Positions 54,287-61,623 of a stretch of DNA of 64,000 nt are shown piece by piece. Position numbers and translations under genes: made by a program. The stretch comes from Ottowia thiooxydans DSM 14619. GTDB lineage: Bacteria; Pseudomonadota; Gammaproteobacteria; Burkholderiales; Burkholderiaceae_C. How positions within the stretch are numbered: position 1 is the stretch's first letter; each line of letters begins with the position of its first letter. The DNA lies in contig NZ_AUGX01000014.1 of assembly GCF_000422885.1 (NCBI RefSeq), positions 146,912 to 210,911 of the forward strand, written 5' to 3'. Under the pieces are notes generated by a model, which was not told the origin of the DNA, ran no database searches, and saw nothing but the letters and a program-made list of their open reading frames with translations.

Positions 54287-55513
54287 TTATCGTGCCATTT
54301 GCGTGATCTGCCTGCGCCAGAACTGAGGCAGTAAATCGAACAGCGGGGTGGGTTCACGGTAGAGCAGGTCTATGCTGCCGGGAATTCCTACGGAAGGGAT
54401 GGTGGTGGTGGGATCAGCGTAAGCCAATTGCTGCATCCATCCGATGCTGATCCCCCCCGTGGGTGAGGGCTGAGAGAAGATCAAACCGAGCATTTTTTTT
54501 GCTTCCAAGCTACCTTTTGCTTCAGCCTGGCGATATAGCCTGACAGCCTCCACATAATTGACTGGTACACCAATTCCCCTGTGATATTTCCGTGCCGCTG
54601 CAAGTAGTTCAGCCGCACTGGCGTCACCGGAGATAGCAGTCTGGTTCAGCCTTCGTGAGTCCATGCGTGATTCGATTTGTCTGATGTTCGCCTGGGCAGC
54701 CTGAGAACCAGGTTCGGCGCGACGAAAATACTCCAATGCCTCAGACAACTGGTTGTTGGTTACTGCATTCAGTCCTAGCTCAATAAGCGCATGAATATCG
54801 CCTTCGCTTGCTGCTTTTCGCAATAGCTCCGGCTGTGGCAGCTGCAAAATCTCGGTTTGTGCCAATCCCGGTTGGCTGACTTGCAAGGGCGCTTCGCGGG
54901 CCAGGAGCACCCACTCTAGAAAATCTGCGCGGGCAGGGTGTGCGCTTCGCAGTTGCACGATCGCACGTCGCGCGAGAACCGGGTCTGAGGGGCCTTGACA
55001 GCCATCAATGGCACACCAGGCTTGTCCAGCGTAGGCCCATGGTTCCCGGCCAAGCCTGGCAGCTCGTTCAAACCAGGTGTGGGCCGTGACGGTGTCTCTC
55101 CGCACCCCCGCACCATGGAGGTAGATCAGACCCAGTAACCAAGCCGCTTGAGCTGAAGCGGCTGAGCTGCCGTAGCCGCGCGTGGTTTCTGCGACCCGCT
55201 GCAGGCGCTGTAGCTCGCGCTGCACCTCAGGGCTGATCAGAGGACGTACCGCCAGGGTATTGGTCGCGACTGGTGGGCCGACGATGGGGGGCGTGGCATC
55301 GTTGCGGGACTCTATTTTCGGCGTAGCTACTCGGGGCGCAGTGATGCTCTGCCTGAACGAAGGTGCAACTTCAATGGCGCTTGGGGGCACCAGAGGGATA
55401 GGCGTGCGCGTTTCGTCAATCGCGCGCGCTGCTGCCTGAGCTTCGTTTGTAGGGGGGGCCAAAGCCGTCATCCCAGTCAGAAGGATTGCAAGCGTGGATA
55501 ACGGAAGACGCAT
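54287..55513 (-). CDS. Exported Sel1/TPR-like repeat protein
   Basis: A 408-residue protein with a signal peptide (about 1-27, ending NEAQAA), a Pro/Thr-rich linker and Sel1-like helical repeats. Examples are SAASAQAAWLLGLIYLHGAG, DTVTAHTWFERAARLGREPW, SAAELLAAARKYHRGIGVPV and YVEAVRLYRQAEAKGSLEAK. Such repeats scaffold protein complexes in the periplasm. It is the last gene of the minus-strand operon with the CsgG-like lipoprotein, 51 bp downstream of it. The ATG at 55513 is used because it starts the signal peptide; the frame is open seven codons further. A role as periplasmic accessory or capacity factor of the secretion system is inference. Confidence 0.83.
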   Translation of the reverse strand: MRLPLSTLAILLTGMTALAPPTNEAQAAARAIDETRTPIPLVPPSAIEVAPSFRQSITAPRVATPKIESRNDATPPIVGPPVATNTLAVRPLISPEVQRELQRLQRVAETTRGYGSSAASAQAAWLLGLIYLHGAGVRRDTVTAHTWFERAARLGREPWAYAGQAWCAIDGCQGPSDPVLARRAIVQLRSAHPARADFLEWVLLAREAPLQVSQPGLAQTEILQLPQPELLRKAASEGDIHALIELGLNAVTNNQLSEALEYFRRAEPGSQAAQANIRQIESRMDSRRLNQTAISGDASAAELLAAARKYHRGIGVPVNYVEAVRLYRQAEAKGSLEAKKMLGLIFSQPSPTGGISIGWMQQLAYADPTTTIPSVGIPGSIDLLYREPTPLFDLLPQFWRRQITQMAR

Positions 55514-55564
55514 GATCGAGCCCTCGGGTTTCAACGGGGTGGATGAAGGAGCTCTCGTTGTGCG

Positions 55565-57217
55565 TTATTTCGCGGCCTGCGCAGGAGCGGGTGGAGTCGG
55601 CTTCTTGGCGATGACGTTCCACTGCAGCACTTGGGTGACAAAGTCAGCTTTGCCCAGGGCGGCCGAAAAGCTTTGCTGTACACCCTGTATCCCCTGTACT
55701 CCTCTCATGTTGGACAGTGCAGGAAGCTGCATTTCAGGCGGTAGCCGCGAGGCAGGGTCTTGGGCGGTTGCCACGCAGATCACAGCCTCTACGCCTGGCT
55801 TGCCAGCATCCAGAATGAATCCCGGGTTTGCCGCCATCCAGTCAGGGATGCGAATGGCCTGGTCGGCTGACACCAGGGCGTTGGTCGATATGGCGTTAGG
55901 TAATAAACGCATCACATTGCCCGCGGCGTCCGAGAAGTAGCAGTAAAGGTAAGACGCGCGTGAAAGTGTGGCCGAGAGAAATACCTGCTCGCCTTCCGTG
56001 AACGCGGGTCGTTCGCCCGCAGGTTGCGGATTCTCTATCTGCATATCGATCATCCACGGCCGGACCGACTGGAGGCCCTCCGATGGAGCAGGGCTCATGG
56101 CCAACAAGTCGACTGGACCACTAGTTGACCAGCCTATACGTTCTAACGCGCCGTCTTCGTTCAATTTGACGAAGTTGCGCAAGGCTCGTTCATAGGTTGG
56201 AAAATCCAGAACACCGGAGACGATGATGCCGCTGTCCGATTGAAATCTAGCCAGCGCACCACGCATGCGAGGGTCGTTGACAGCAAGGCCCCGGTCACTG
56301 CTAGCCAGATATCCTTGGCTGAATAGCGAGTTTTCGATAAGGCGCAACTGACCTGTTGGTCCACTTTGGTCATACCAGTCGCGCATTTGTCTCAGAAAAT
56401 TGGGGTTTGTCTGCTCAAGCATCAGACATTGCCAATACGGAACGCGGGCCCATTTACCCACTAGTTCAACAGCCGCCAAGTCAACCAGCGTACGCAGAGC
56501 ACCGCCGGTGCCTTGCGTGTAGTCGTGCCCCAGAGTGAACTTGACGCCATAGATACCGATGGTGCCTGCCACATCCAGTCCTTCGCTGCCTCCTCCAAAC
56601 ACGACTTCATTGGCCGAATCCAGGCCAGGCAGGAAAGTCCGAGTACGGAAATCGCCCAGATGCATTTCCAGGCCGAGCAAGGTGGCACTGCGGTTGTGGT
56701 TGTATCCAGTGTTCAAACGATTGGCGGCAGTACCAAAACTCTGGGTGTTTGTGAACACGTTCTGATCCACAAACGACACCCCCCCTGAGATGTAGAGTGC
56801 CGGGCGCTGCAACTGCATCTGGTTGTTGTTTAGCAGGATCGTGGTGAGGTTTTGTACGGTGTCTTGCGTCACCAGATTCACCTCATAGTCGACATAGCGA
56901 AAGGCGTTCGACACGCGCGACATGCGGGACAACGCAGTAATCATCATGTCCTTGGTGGCCGCTGGCACTTTCCCGGAGTAGTCTGGAAACTGCTTGGCAG
57001 TGATCAGAGTGGTAGGGATCTCTGCAGCACGGAGCATGTAGTCCATGCACACCAAAGATTCATTGAAACTTGAAATAGATCGTACGGGGCGTACGACAGG
57101 GCGGTCGGCCGTTGGAGCGTACGACTGGTATTCAGCGTCCTTTCGAGGGTCCAATTGAGCGCAGCCACTGAAAAGCGCCGCGGCGGACATTGCCGCCCAC
57201 ATAAGGCGCTTTCCCAT
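55565..57217 (-). CDS. CsgG-like lipoprotein fused to peptidoglycan-binding and DUF4384 domains
   Basis: A 550-residue lipoprotein (lipobox FSGC, Cys19). Residues about 45-285 resemble CsgG/HfaB, the outer-membrane curli pore: SFNESLVCMDYMLR, YISGGVSFVDQNV, and two long hairpin candidates for barrel strands (179-210 and 217-255), the second followed by VELVGKWARVPYWQCL. Residues about 290-350 look like a PG_binding_1 domain (LRLIENSLFSQGYL, RGALARFQSDSGIIVSGVLD), and about 405-485 like DUF4384 (VFLSATLSRASYLYCYFSDAAG). CsgG itself is only about 260 residues, so this is a fusion that could tie the pore to the cell wall. GAGGGG precedes the ATG. I infer that it exports the repeat protein encoded upstream. 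Confidence 0.82.
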   Translation of the reverse strand: MGKRLMWAAMSAAALFSGCAQLDPRKDAEYQSYAPTADRPVVRPVRSISSFNESLVCMDYMLRAAEIPTTLITAKQFPDYSGKVPAATKDMMITALSRMSRVSNAFRYVDYEVNLVTQDTVQNLTTILLNNNQMQLQRPALYISGGVSFVDQNVFTNTQSFGTAANRLNTGYNHNRSATLLGLEMHLGDFRTRTFLPGLDSANEVVFGGGSEGLDVAGTIGIYGVKFTLGHDYTQGTGGALRTLVDLAAVELVGKWARVPYWQCLMLEQTNPNFLRQMRDWYDQSGPTGQLRLIENSLFSQGYLASSDRGLAVNDPRMRGALARFQSDSGIIVSGVLDFPTYERALRNFVKLNEDGALERIGWSTSGPVDLLAMSPAPSEGLQSVRPWMIDMQIENPQPAGERPAFTEGEQVFLSATLSRASYLYCYFSDAAGNVMRLLPNAISTNALVSADQAIRIPDWMAANPGFILDAGKPGVEAVICVATAQDPASRLPPEMQLPALSNMRGVQGIQGVQQSFSAALGKADFVTQVLQWNVIAKKPTPPAPAQAAK

Positions 57218-57381
57218 TGCGAACCCCTCACGGCTCGCTACAAGACTTGGAGTGGGCTCAGCCCAGGAAGTCCGTGTACCAATTGCTGATTTCATGATGG
57301 GTCCCCTCGCTGCTACCCTGTCCCAATCGATAGCGAAGCGCTACCGATCCGCCAGGGTGCGGTTCGGTGCGCGTGCTCGCG

Positions 57382-57795
57382 TCAGTTGCAGACGTTCACA
57401 AGATCGCCGCGTAGCACCACAACCTGCGGAGCAGCCATCACGCTTGCTCCGCCCGACGGTGGAGCGATGTTGCTGGCAACGCTCTGTGTGCAAGTGGTAC
57501 TCAGGCCATTGGTGTGGACAGTGTTAACAACATCCTTATCCGTCAGCACGCCCGGCGTCGCGGAGTACGCCATGGCGGTATAGCGGGCAATCTTGGCTTG
57601 GTCCGCACCCGACATACCCGTCTGCATATTCATCGAAGTAGACTTGGTGATGATGGGATTGGGGGCCATCTGGTAGGTCACCCGAGATTGAATTAGCACT
57701 GGATCTTCGCCGGGAGCGTTTTGTGCGAACGCGGTCACCGCAAAGATCAAAAGGGCACCAACTGTCGATACTTGAGCAAGTGTTGTGTTCAACAT
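57382..57795 (-). CDS. Small exported protein of unknown function in the fibre operon
   Basis: A 137-residue protein with a clear signal peptide (about 1-24, ending VTAFAQ). The mature part is Ser/Thr/Met-rich with two cysteines (TCTQSV and VNVCN at the C-terminus) that may pair. No family recognised. GAGGTGA precedes the ATG. It lies between the repeat-protein gene and the CsgG-like gene on the same strand, the position taken by accessory factors such as CsgE/CsgF or HfaA in related systems, but it does not clearly resemble them. It could be a minor subunit, nucleator or pore accessory. Confidence 0.7.
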   Translation of the reverse strand: MLNTTLAQVSTVGALLIFAVTAFAQNAPGEDPVLIQSRVTYQMAPNPIITKSTSMNMQTGMSGADQAKIARYTAMAYSATPGVLTDKDVVNTVHTNGLSTTCTQSVASNIAPPSGGASVMAAPQVVVLRGDLVNVCN

Positions 57796-57823
57796 GGCAT
57801 CACCTCATTGTTTCTTACCAAAT

Positions 57824-57852
57824 GAGTTGGGTTGCAATGCACAACCCAACTC
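57824..57852 (-). promoter_or_regulatory. Hairpin between repeat-protein gene and downstream genes
   Basis: GAGTTGGGTTG pairs perfectly with CAACCCAACTC (11 bp) around a 7-nt loop, about 120 bp after the repeat-protein stop and 29 bp before the next start. No T-run follows, so it may be a partial terminator or a 3' stabiliser that lets the major secreted subunit be made in excess over the export proteins. Confidence 0.5.
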
Positions 57853-57973
57853 CGGTCTTCCGCTTTGGTTATCTCTGGCCGGTTACCTGATTGGCCTGAT
57901 GGCCGCGGGAGATGCCTAGCTATGCGAAGCCGCAGCTTGGCGTCGCCCGCGTTTCAGGCTTGCAGGCACCACA

Positions 57974-58729
57974 TCAACGACGCGCCACCGAGAAGGGACC
58001 GCAGGAGGCGCCAGAGCAAACTGGCGGTGGGGGCAGGCAATAGTCGTTCGAGGCGAGGTTTTGGTAGGCGGAGCTACCGTTGCCATGGGCCAAGTTCGCG
58101 ACCAGTGAGTTGCCACTGATCCAGGTGGACTGGCTTGAGGTGCCACTGATAGTGACCTTGCCATAGTTCGAGGACAAGTTTTGTACAGCAACTGCGTCAC
58201 CGCCGTCAGCCTTGTTGCGGACTGTCGAGCCACCGCTCACGCCCAGCGTTTGGGTGCTCGTTCCGGAGATAGTGACATCGCCGAAGTTGGTCGCACCATT
58301 TTGGTAGGCCGTGGCAGTTCCGGCGCTGCAATTGTCACAGCCGTCACCTTTGGCTTCATTGGACATCGTGCTGTTGGTGACGTCCGATTTTTGCGTGGAG
58401 GTGCCTGTGATCTTGACGTTGCCTACGTTCGAGGCCAAGCTTTGTACGGCCACATCGCCGCCGTTGTACCCGGTGTTGTGCACCGAGGAGTTAGTGATGC
58501 CAGACGTCTGGGTCGAGGTTCCACCGATGGTGATGTTGCCTTGGTTGGACGCTTGGTTCTGGGCCGCGTATGTTCCAGCGTTGCTGGTGTTCATCACCGA
58601 AGATCCGCTGCTTACGCTGGCGACCTGGGTGGATGTGCCGGTAATGGATATCGCGCCTGGCTGAACAGGACTCGCGGCGTATGTCGCGGTTGCAATCACA
58701 GTCAACGCGAAAAGGGCAAGCTTTTTCAT
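57974..58729 (-). CDS. Secreted five-repeat protein, candidate fibre/amyloid subunit
   Basis: A 251-residue protein with a signal peptide (about 1-18, ending TATYA) and five tandem repeats of about 40 residues at 27-65, 66-104, 105-151, 152-191 and 192-229. Each begins with a strand-like I-x-I-x-GTSTQ, passes a V-x-N/S-S turn and ends A-x-QN-x-ASN-x-G. Ser, Thr, Asn, Gln and Gly dominate, as in curlin and other functional amyloids, and Gln/Asn recur at fixed places. The third repeat carries an insert with CDNC; a Pro/Cys-rich tail (YCLPPPPVCSGASC) follows. It is next to the CsgG-like pore gene. I infer a secreted beta-solenoid or amyloid subunit; no close named family is recognised. Confidence 0.8.
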   Translation of the reverse strand: MKKLALFALTVIATATYAASPVQPGAISITGTSTQVASVSSGSSVMNTSNAGTYAAQNQASNQGNITIGGTSTQTSGITNSSVHNTGYNGGDVAVQSLASNVGNVKITGTSTQKSDVTNSTMSNEAKGDGCDNCSAGTATAYQNGATNFGDVTISGTSTQTLGVSGGSTVRNKADGGDAVAVQNLSSNYGKVTISGTSSQSTWISGNSLVANLAHGNGSSAYQNLASNDYCLPPPPVCSGASCGPFSVARR

Positions 58730-58777
58730 GATGAAGATCCTCCAACGATTTGCTGACAGGGATTCGGCTTCCTGGGA

Positions 58778-58900
58778 TCAGGCTTGCCGAGGTTTGACGC
58801 CTTCGCCCTCAGGGTCTTCCAGTTGGTCTGGGTTGTCCGGATTGCGATGTCGTCGGATGTCAGTGTCCGGGTCGAAGCGGGCCGCACCAATCGCTACCAT
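58778..58900 (-). CDS. Possible 40-residue small protein upstream of the repeat-protein gene
   Basis: An ATG-started frame of 40 codons, acidic and Asp/Pro-rich (RFDPDTDIRRHRNPDNPD, then LEDPEGEGVKPRQA), ending 48 bp before the repeat-protein start on the same strand. No clear ribosome site precedes it, and an in-frame stop lies nine codons upstream. It may be a real small gene, a leader peptide or chance. Confidence 0.25.
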   Translation of the reverse strand: MVAIGAARFDPDTDIRRHRNPDNPDQLEDPEGEGVKPRQA

Positions 58901-59225
58901 TAGGTAGACAGGAAAGGGTGTGTCTCAGGTTGTGTATTTTTGGCTACTGGCCGCGCGCAACGTGTCTTGACTTGGGTCAAGTGCTTCAAGGGTGATAGCA
59001 AACATCCTCGCAGAACACATTAGTTTCAATATGTATATTAAGTAACTAAGTGATAAATGTAGGCCTATGCTCACGACAAGCGCTTTTGGGTGGATTACGC
59101 TTTGCTACGTAACGTTTTAAGCCGCTTTTGTGTCTGGGGTGATCGCTGATTGGCGGTGGTTGATGCAGGAGACGTCAGGTCCATGCTCTGCTCGTTACTC
59201 ATCACCCTTTGATGAGGAGACAAAG
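58901..59225. promoter_or_regulatory. Divergent regulatory gap between the fibre operon and the two-component genes
   Basis: This 325-bp stretch without a convincing gene contains an AT-rich block at about 59010-59065 (ATATGTATATTAAGTAACTA among it), the most AT-rich DNA of the surrounding 5 kb. This fits promoters for the divergent operons and a binding region for the adjacent LuxR-type regulator. No specific operator could be defined. Confidence 0.35.
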
Positions 59226-60029
59226 ATGAACTCGCTCGCCCCAGGCTTGGTAGCGAATGGATCCGCAGCACCCACTACTGGCACGGGTGTCATGAGTGGT
59301 TCTGAGGCCGCATCCTCCATCTGGCCACATTTCATGGCGGGTCAGCCTGATCAGCCCGTCAGAGTCATCCTGGTTGACGACGATCCTCATATGCGGCGTG
59401 TGATCTCTCAGGAGCTGCTGGCAGACCTTCGCATTCATTTGGTCGGCCAGGCGGATAGTTTCCGAGAGGGAAAGCGCATGATCGCAACGAATGAAGTGGA
59501 CGTCATGCTGGTCGATCTCAACCTCGGCGACGGCACAGGTTTTCAACTCATTGAGTACATGAAAAGCATGCGCCCTGCAGCCGAAGCGGTAGTGGTATCG
59601 GCGATGGAGGACGAGGATAAGGCGCTTCAAGCGTTCGAGCTCGGGGCGACCGGCTATCTGATCAAGAACTCGTGGTTCGGAAGCTTCGCACAAGCAGTAC
59701 TCCAAGTGGTCAATGGAGGTGCGTCTATTACCCCGAACTTGGCCCGGCGCCTGCTCCACCGGCTTGAATCCTCCGGCGCGCCACGTCGAGGTCAGTGTCA
59801 ACCTCCATGCTTGCCAGGAGGGCGCAATAGCAGCGACCAGATGTCTGAACGTGAGCGAGAGGTCCTGCGTATGGTGGCGTTGGGCTACACCAGTGGTGAG
59901 ATCGGGCGGCGCTTGGTCATCAGCGATCAAACCGTGAACTCACACATTCGGAATATCTACAGGAAATTGCACGTGCACTCCCGAGCGCAGGCGGTGAGTC
60001 AAGCGTCGATGTACGGTCTGCTTTATTGA
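59226..60029 (+). CDS. NarL/LuxR-type response regulator
   Basis: A 267-residue response regulator. An unusual N-terminal extension of about 44 residues precedes the receiver domain (about 45-165; VRVILVDDDPHM, phospho-acceptor Asp97 in VDVMLVDLNLGDG, and the switch Lys in GYLIKNSW). The C-terminal LuxR HTH is at about 198-260 (MSEREREVLRMVALGYTSGE, LVISDQTVNSHIRNIYRKLHV). GATGAGGAGA precedes the ATG at 59226. The sensor kinase follows 41 bp later. It is divergent from the fibre operon, which it probably controls; CsgD of the curli system is likewise a LuxR-type regulator. Confidence 0.92.
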   Translation: MNSLAPGLVANGSAAPTTGTGVMSGSEAASSIWPHFMAGQPDQPVRVILVDDDPHMRRVISQELLADLRIHLVGQADSFREGKRMIATNEVDVMLVDLNLGDGTGFQLIEYMKSMRPAAEAVVVSAMEDEDKALQAFELGATGYLIKNSWFGSFAQAVLQVVNGGASITPNLARRLLHRLESSGAPRRGQCQPPCLPGGRNSSDQMSEREREVLRMVALGYTSGEIGRRLVISDQTVNSHIRNIYRKLHVHSRAQAVSQASMYGLLY

Positions 60030-60070
60030 TGTTCTGAGTCGGTCAGCTGCAGTGTATGAGGGGATCAGTC

Positions 60071-61375
60071 ATGATGGCCTCGCTGGTGATGATAGTGGTG
60101 GCGCTTTGTTTAGCGCTCTATGCTGTGTACGCTTTTTGGCGTCGCGGGTGTTTGCTGGACTTGCTCTACGCCGCTGCCATGCTTCCGTGGACTCTTGTGG
60201 TTACTGTCACCTTGCTCACGGAGCGAGGTTGGTTTGTACATGACGGCCCATGCGTTGTGCGTATCGCCTATCAGATTGCGATTCTCGGCATCACGGCGTT
60301 TCTGCTTCAGGGTATGGATGCTTTGCATTGGCCACAAACGGCGTTGCTAGCGGTCCAGGCCTTACTCGGGGCCTGGTTCGCGGCACTGCCGATGACGCCG
60401 CTGGCTTGGTCATCAGACATTGGCGAGTTTGGGTGGTCATACGCGAATGCTGTCTTCGCCATAGTGCTGAGTGTGCGAGTGATTCAACTGGCTTGGAGAA
60501 GCACCAGGCCAGAGGGCTGGATGGTGTTGCTTGTCTTGACCGGCGGTTTGGGCGTGATGGCGGAAGACGTGAGCTCGCATGCAATGGGCGATGCATTGCG
60601 GTCTGTCTCCCACTATTTCTTTGCCGCTGCGCTGCTTGTCCTGTGGCTGATTTTGAGTCGAAGGATCGAGACTTCCACGTGGAAGTCCGTGCATTCCGCC
60701 GAGGAGTCAGAGCGTGGACAGCTGGCGCAGGATCTTCACGATGGTGTTGGTTCGCACTTGGCCAGCATCATCGCTGCACTGGCTACTGGTTCACCACAAC
60801 AAAGAGCCACCGCTGTTTCGCTTCAACATTGTCTGCTGGAGTTGAAGGTACTGGTCGATGGCCAAAGCCATGATGGCAGTGTGATTGAGCATCTGGCATC
60901 TCTTCGCTACAGGTTGCAGCCGCTGCTGAAGGCCGCTGGTTTGCAGATGAGCTGGCACATATCAGATGAGGAGGTGCTGGAGTGTTTGCGTGGTGATGCA
61001 GCAAGGCAGGTGTTGCGCGTGGCGCAAGAAGCTTTGGCCAATGTGGTGCGCCACGCCGGGGCTGACGAAGTGGTTGTGGCCTGCGGCTATGCAAAAACCA
61101 CGCGAGCCTTGGTTCTGGAGATTGTTGATAACGGAGTCGGCTTGCCGCCGGGGCTTCGAGCCGATACTCTGCAGGCGCGCCCAACAGACAGCAGCAGCGG
61201 GGGACGGGGTTTGCTCGGTATGGCTCGCCGTGCAAAAAAACTGGGAGGACACATCCTGATAGAGCCAGCCCAGGGTAGAGGAACGCGTGTGCAATTGCTG
61301 CTTCCCCTTTGGCGCCACCTTGCAAGGCCGTCGCGTCGATCTAGCAAGTCGGGATGGGCGAATCAGCTTCTTTGA
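60071..61375 (+). CDS. NarX/UhpB-type membrane sensor histidine kinase
   Basis: A 434-residue sensor kinase with six or seven N-terminal transmembrane helices (about 1-200) and no large periplasmic domain, so it may sense a membrane or small hydrophobic signal. The HisKA_3 phospho-acceptor is His223 in QLAQDLHDGVGSHLAS. The ATPase domain has the N box RVAQEALANVVRHAGA, G1 IVDNGVGLPPGL and G2 GGRGLLGMARRAKKLGG. I prefer the ATG at 60071 since GAGGGG lies 7 bp upstream; 60056 is also open. Its partner is the response regulator encoded directly before it. Confidence 0.9.
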   Translation: MMASLVMIVVALCLALYAVYAFWRRGCLLDLLYAAAMLPWTLVVTVTLLTERGWFVHDGPCVVRIAYQIAILGITAFLLQGMDALHWPQTALLAVQALLGAWFAALPMTPLAWSSDIGEFGWSYANAVFAIVLSVRVIQLAWRSTRPEGWMVLLVLTGGLGVMAEDVSSHAMGDALRSVSHYFFAAALLVLWLILSRRIETSTWKSVHSAEESERGQLAQDLHDGVGSHLASIIAALATGSPQQRATAVSLQHCLLELKVLVDGQSHDGSVIEHLASLRYRLQPLLKAAGLQMSWHISDEEVLECLRGDAARQVLRVAQEALANVVRHAGADEVVVACGYAKTTRALVLEIVDNGVGLPPGLRADTLQARPTDSSSGGRGLLGMARRAKKLGGHILIEPAQGRGTRVQLLLPLWRHLARPSRRSSKSGWANQLL

Positions 61376-61623
61376 TGCCGCGTTGACGAGCTCCGGGATT
61401 TTGGGGGAGATCGACAACACGGTCTTCGGTCGCAATCAGTCTGGCGCTACCTTCGTTATTCCAGGCTCCTGCTGCGTTCCTCCAAGCGGTCCAAGTTGGC
61501 CTTCGCGACACATACTTTGCGAATCCCGCCAATCTACTTTGGCAGCAACACGCTTTAGAGAGACACCTCTCTGAAAATGTCTTGAGGTCGTACTAACATG
61601 TGTGCCCTTGGAGATTCTTGCCT

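Noticed and set aside
58001..58700. Periodic DNA pattern, considered as a CRISPR or tandem DNA repeat
   Set aside because: Units are about 120 bp, diverged at DNA level and in one open frame; they are protein repeats, not a CRISPR array.
61557..61572. AGAGAG-ACAC-CTCTCT hairpin after the kinase gene, considered as a terminator
   Set aside because: Six pairs only, about 180 bp after the stop, with no T-run; too weak to annotate.
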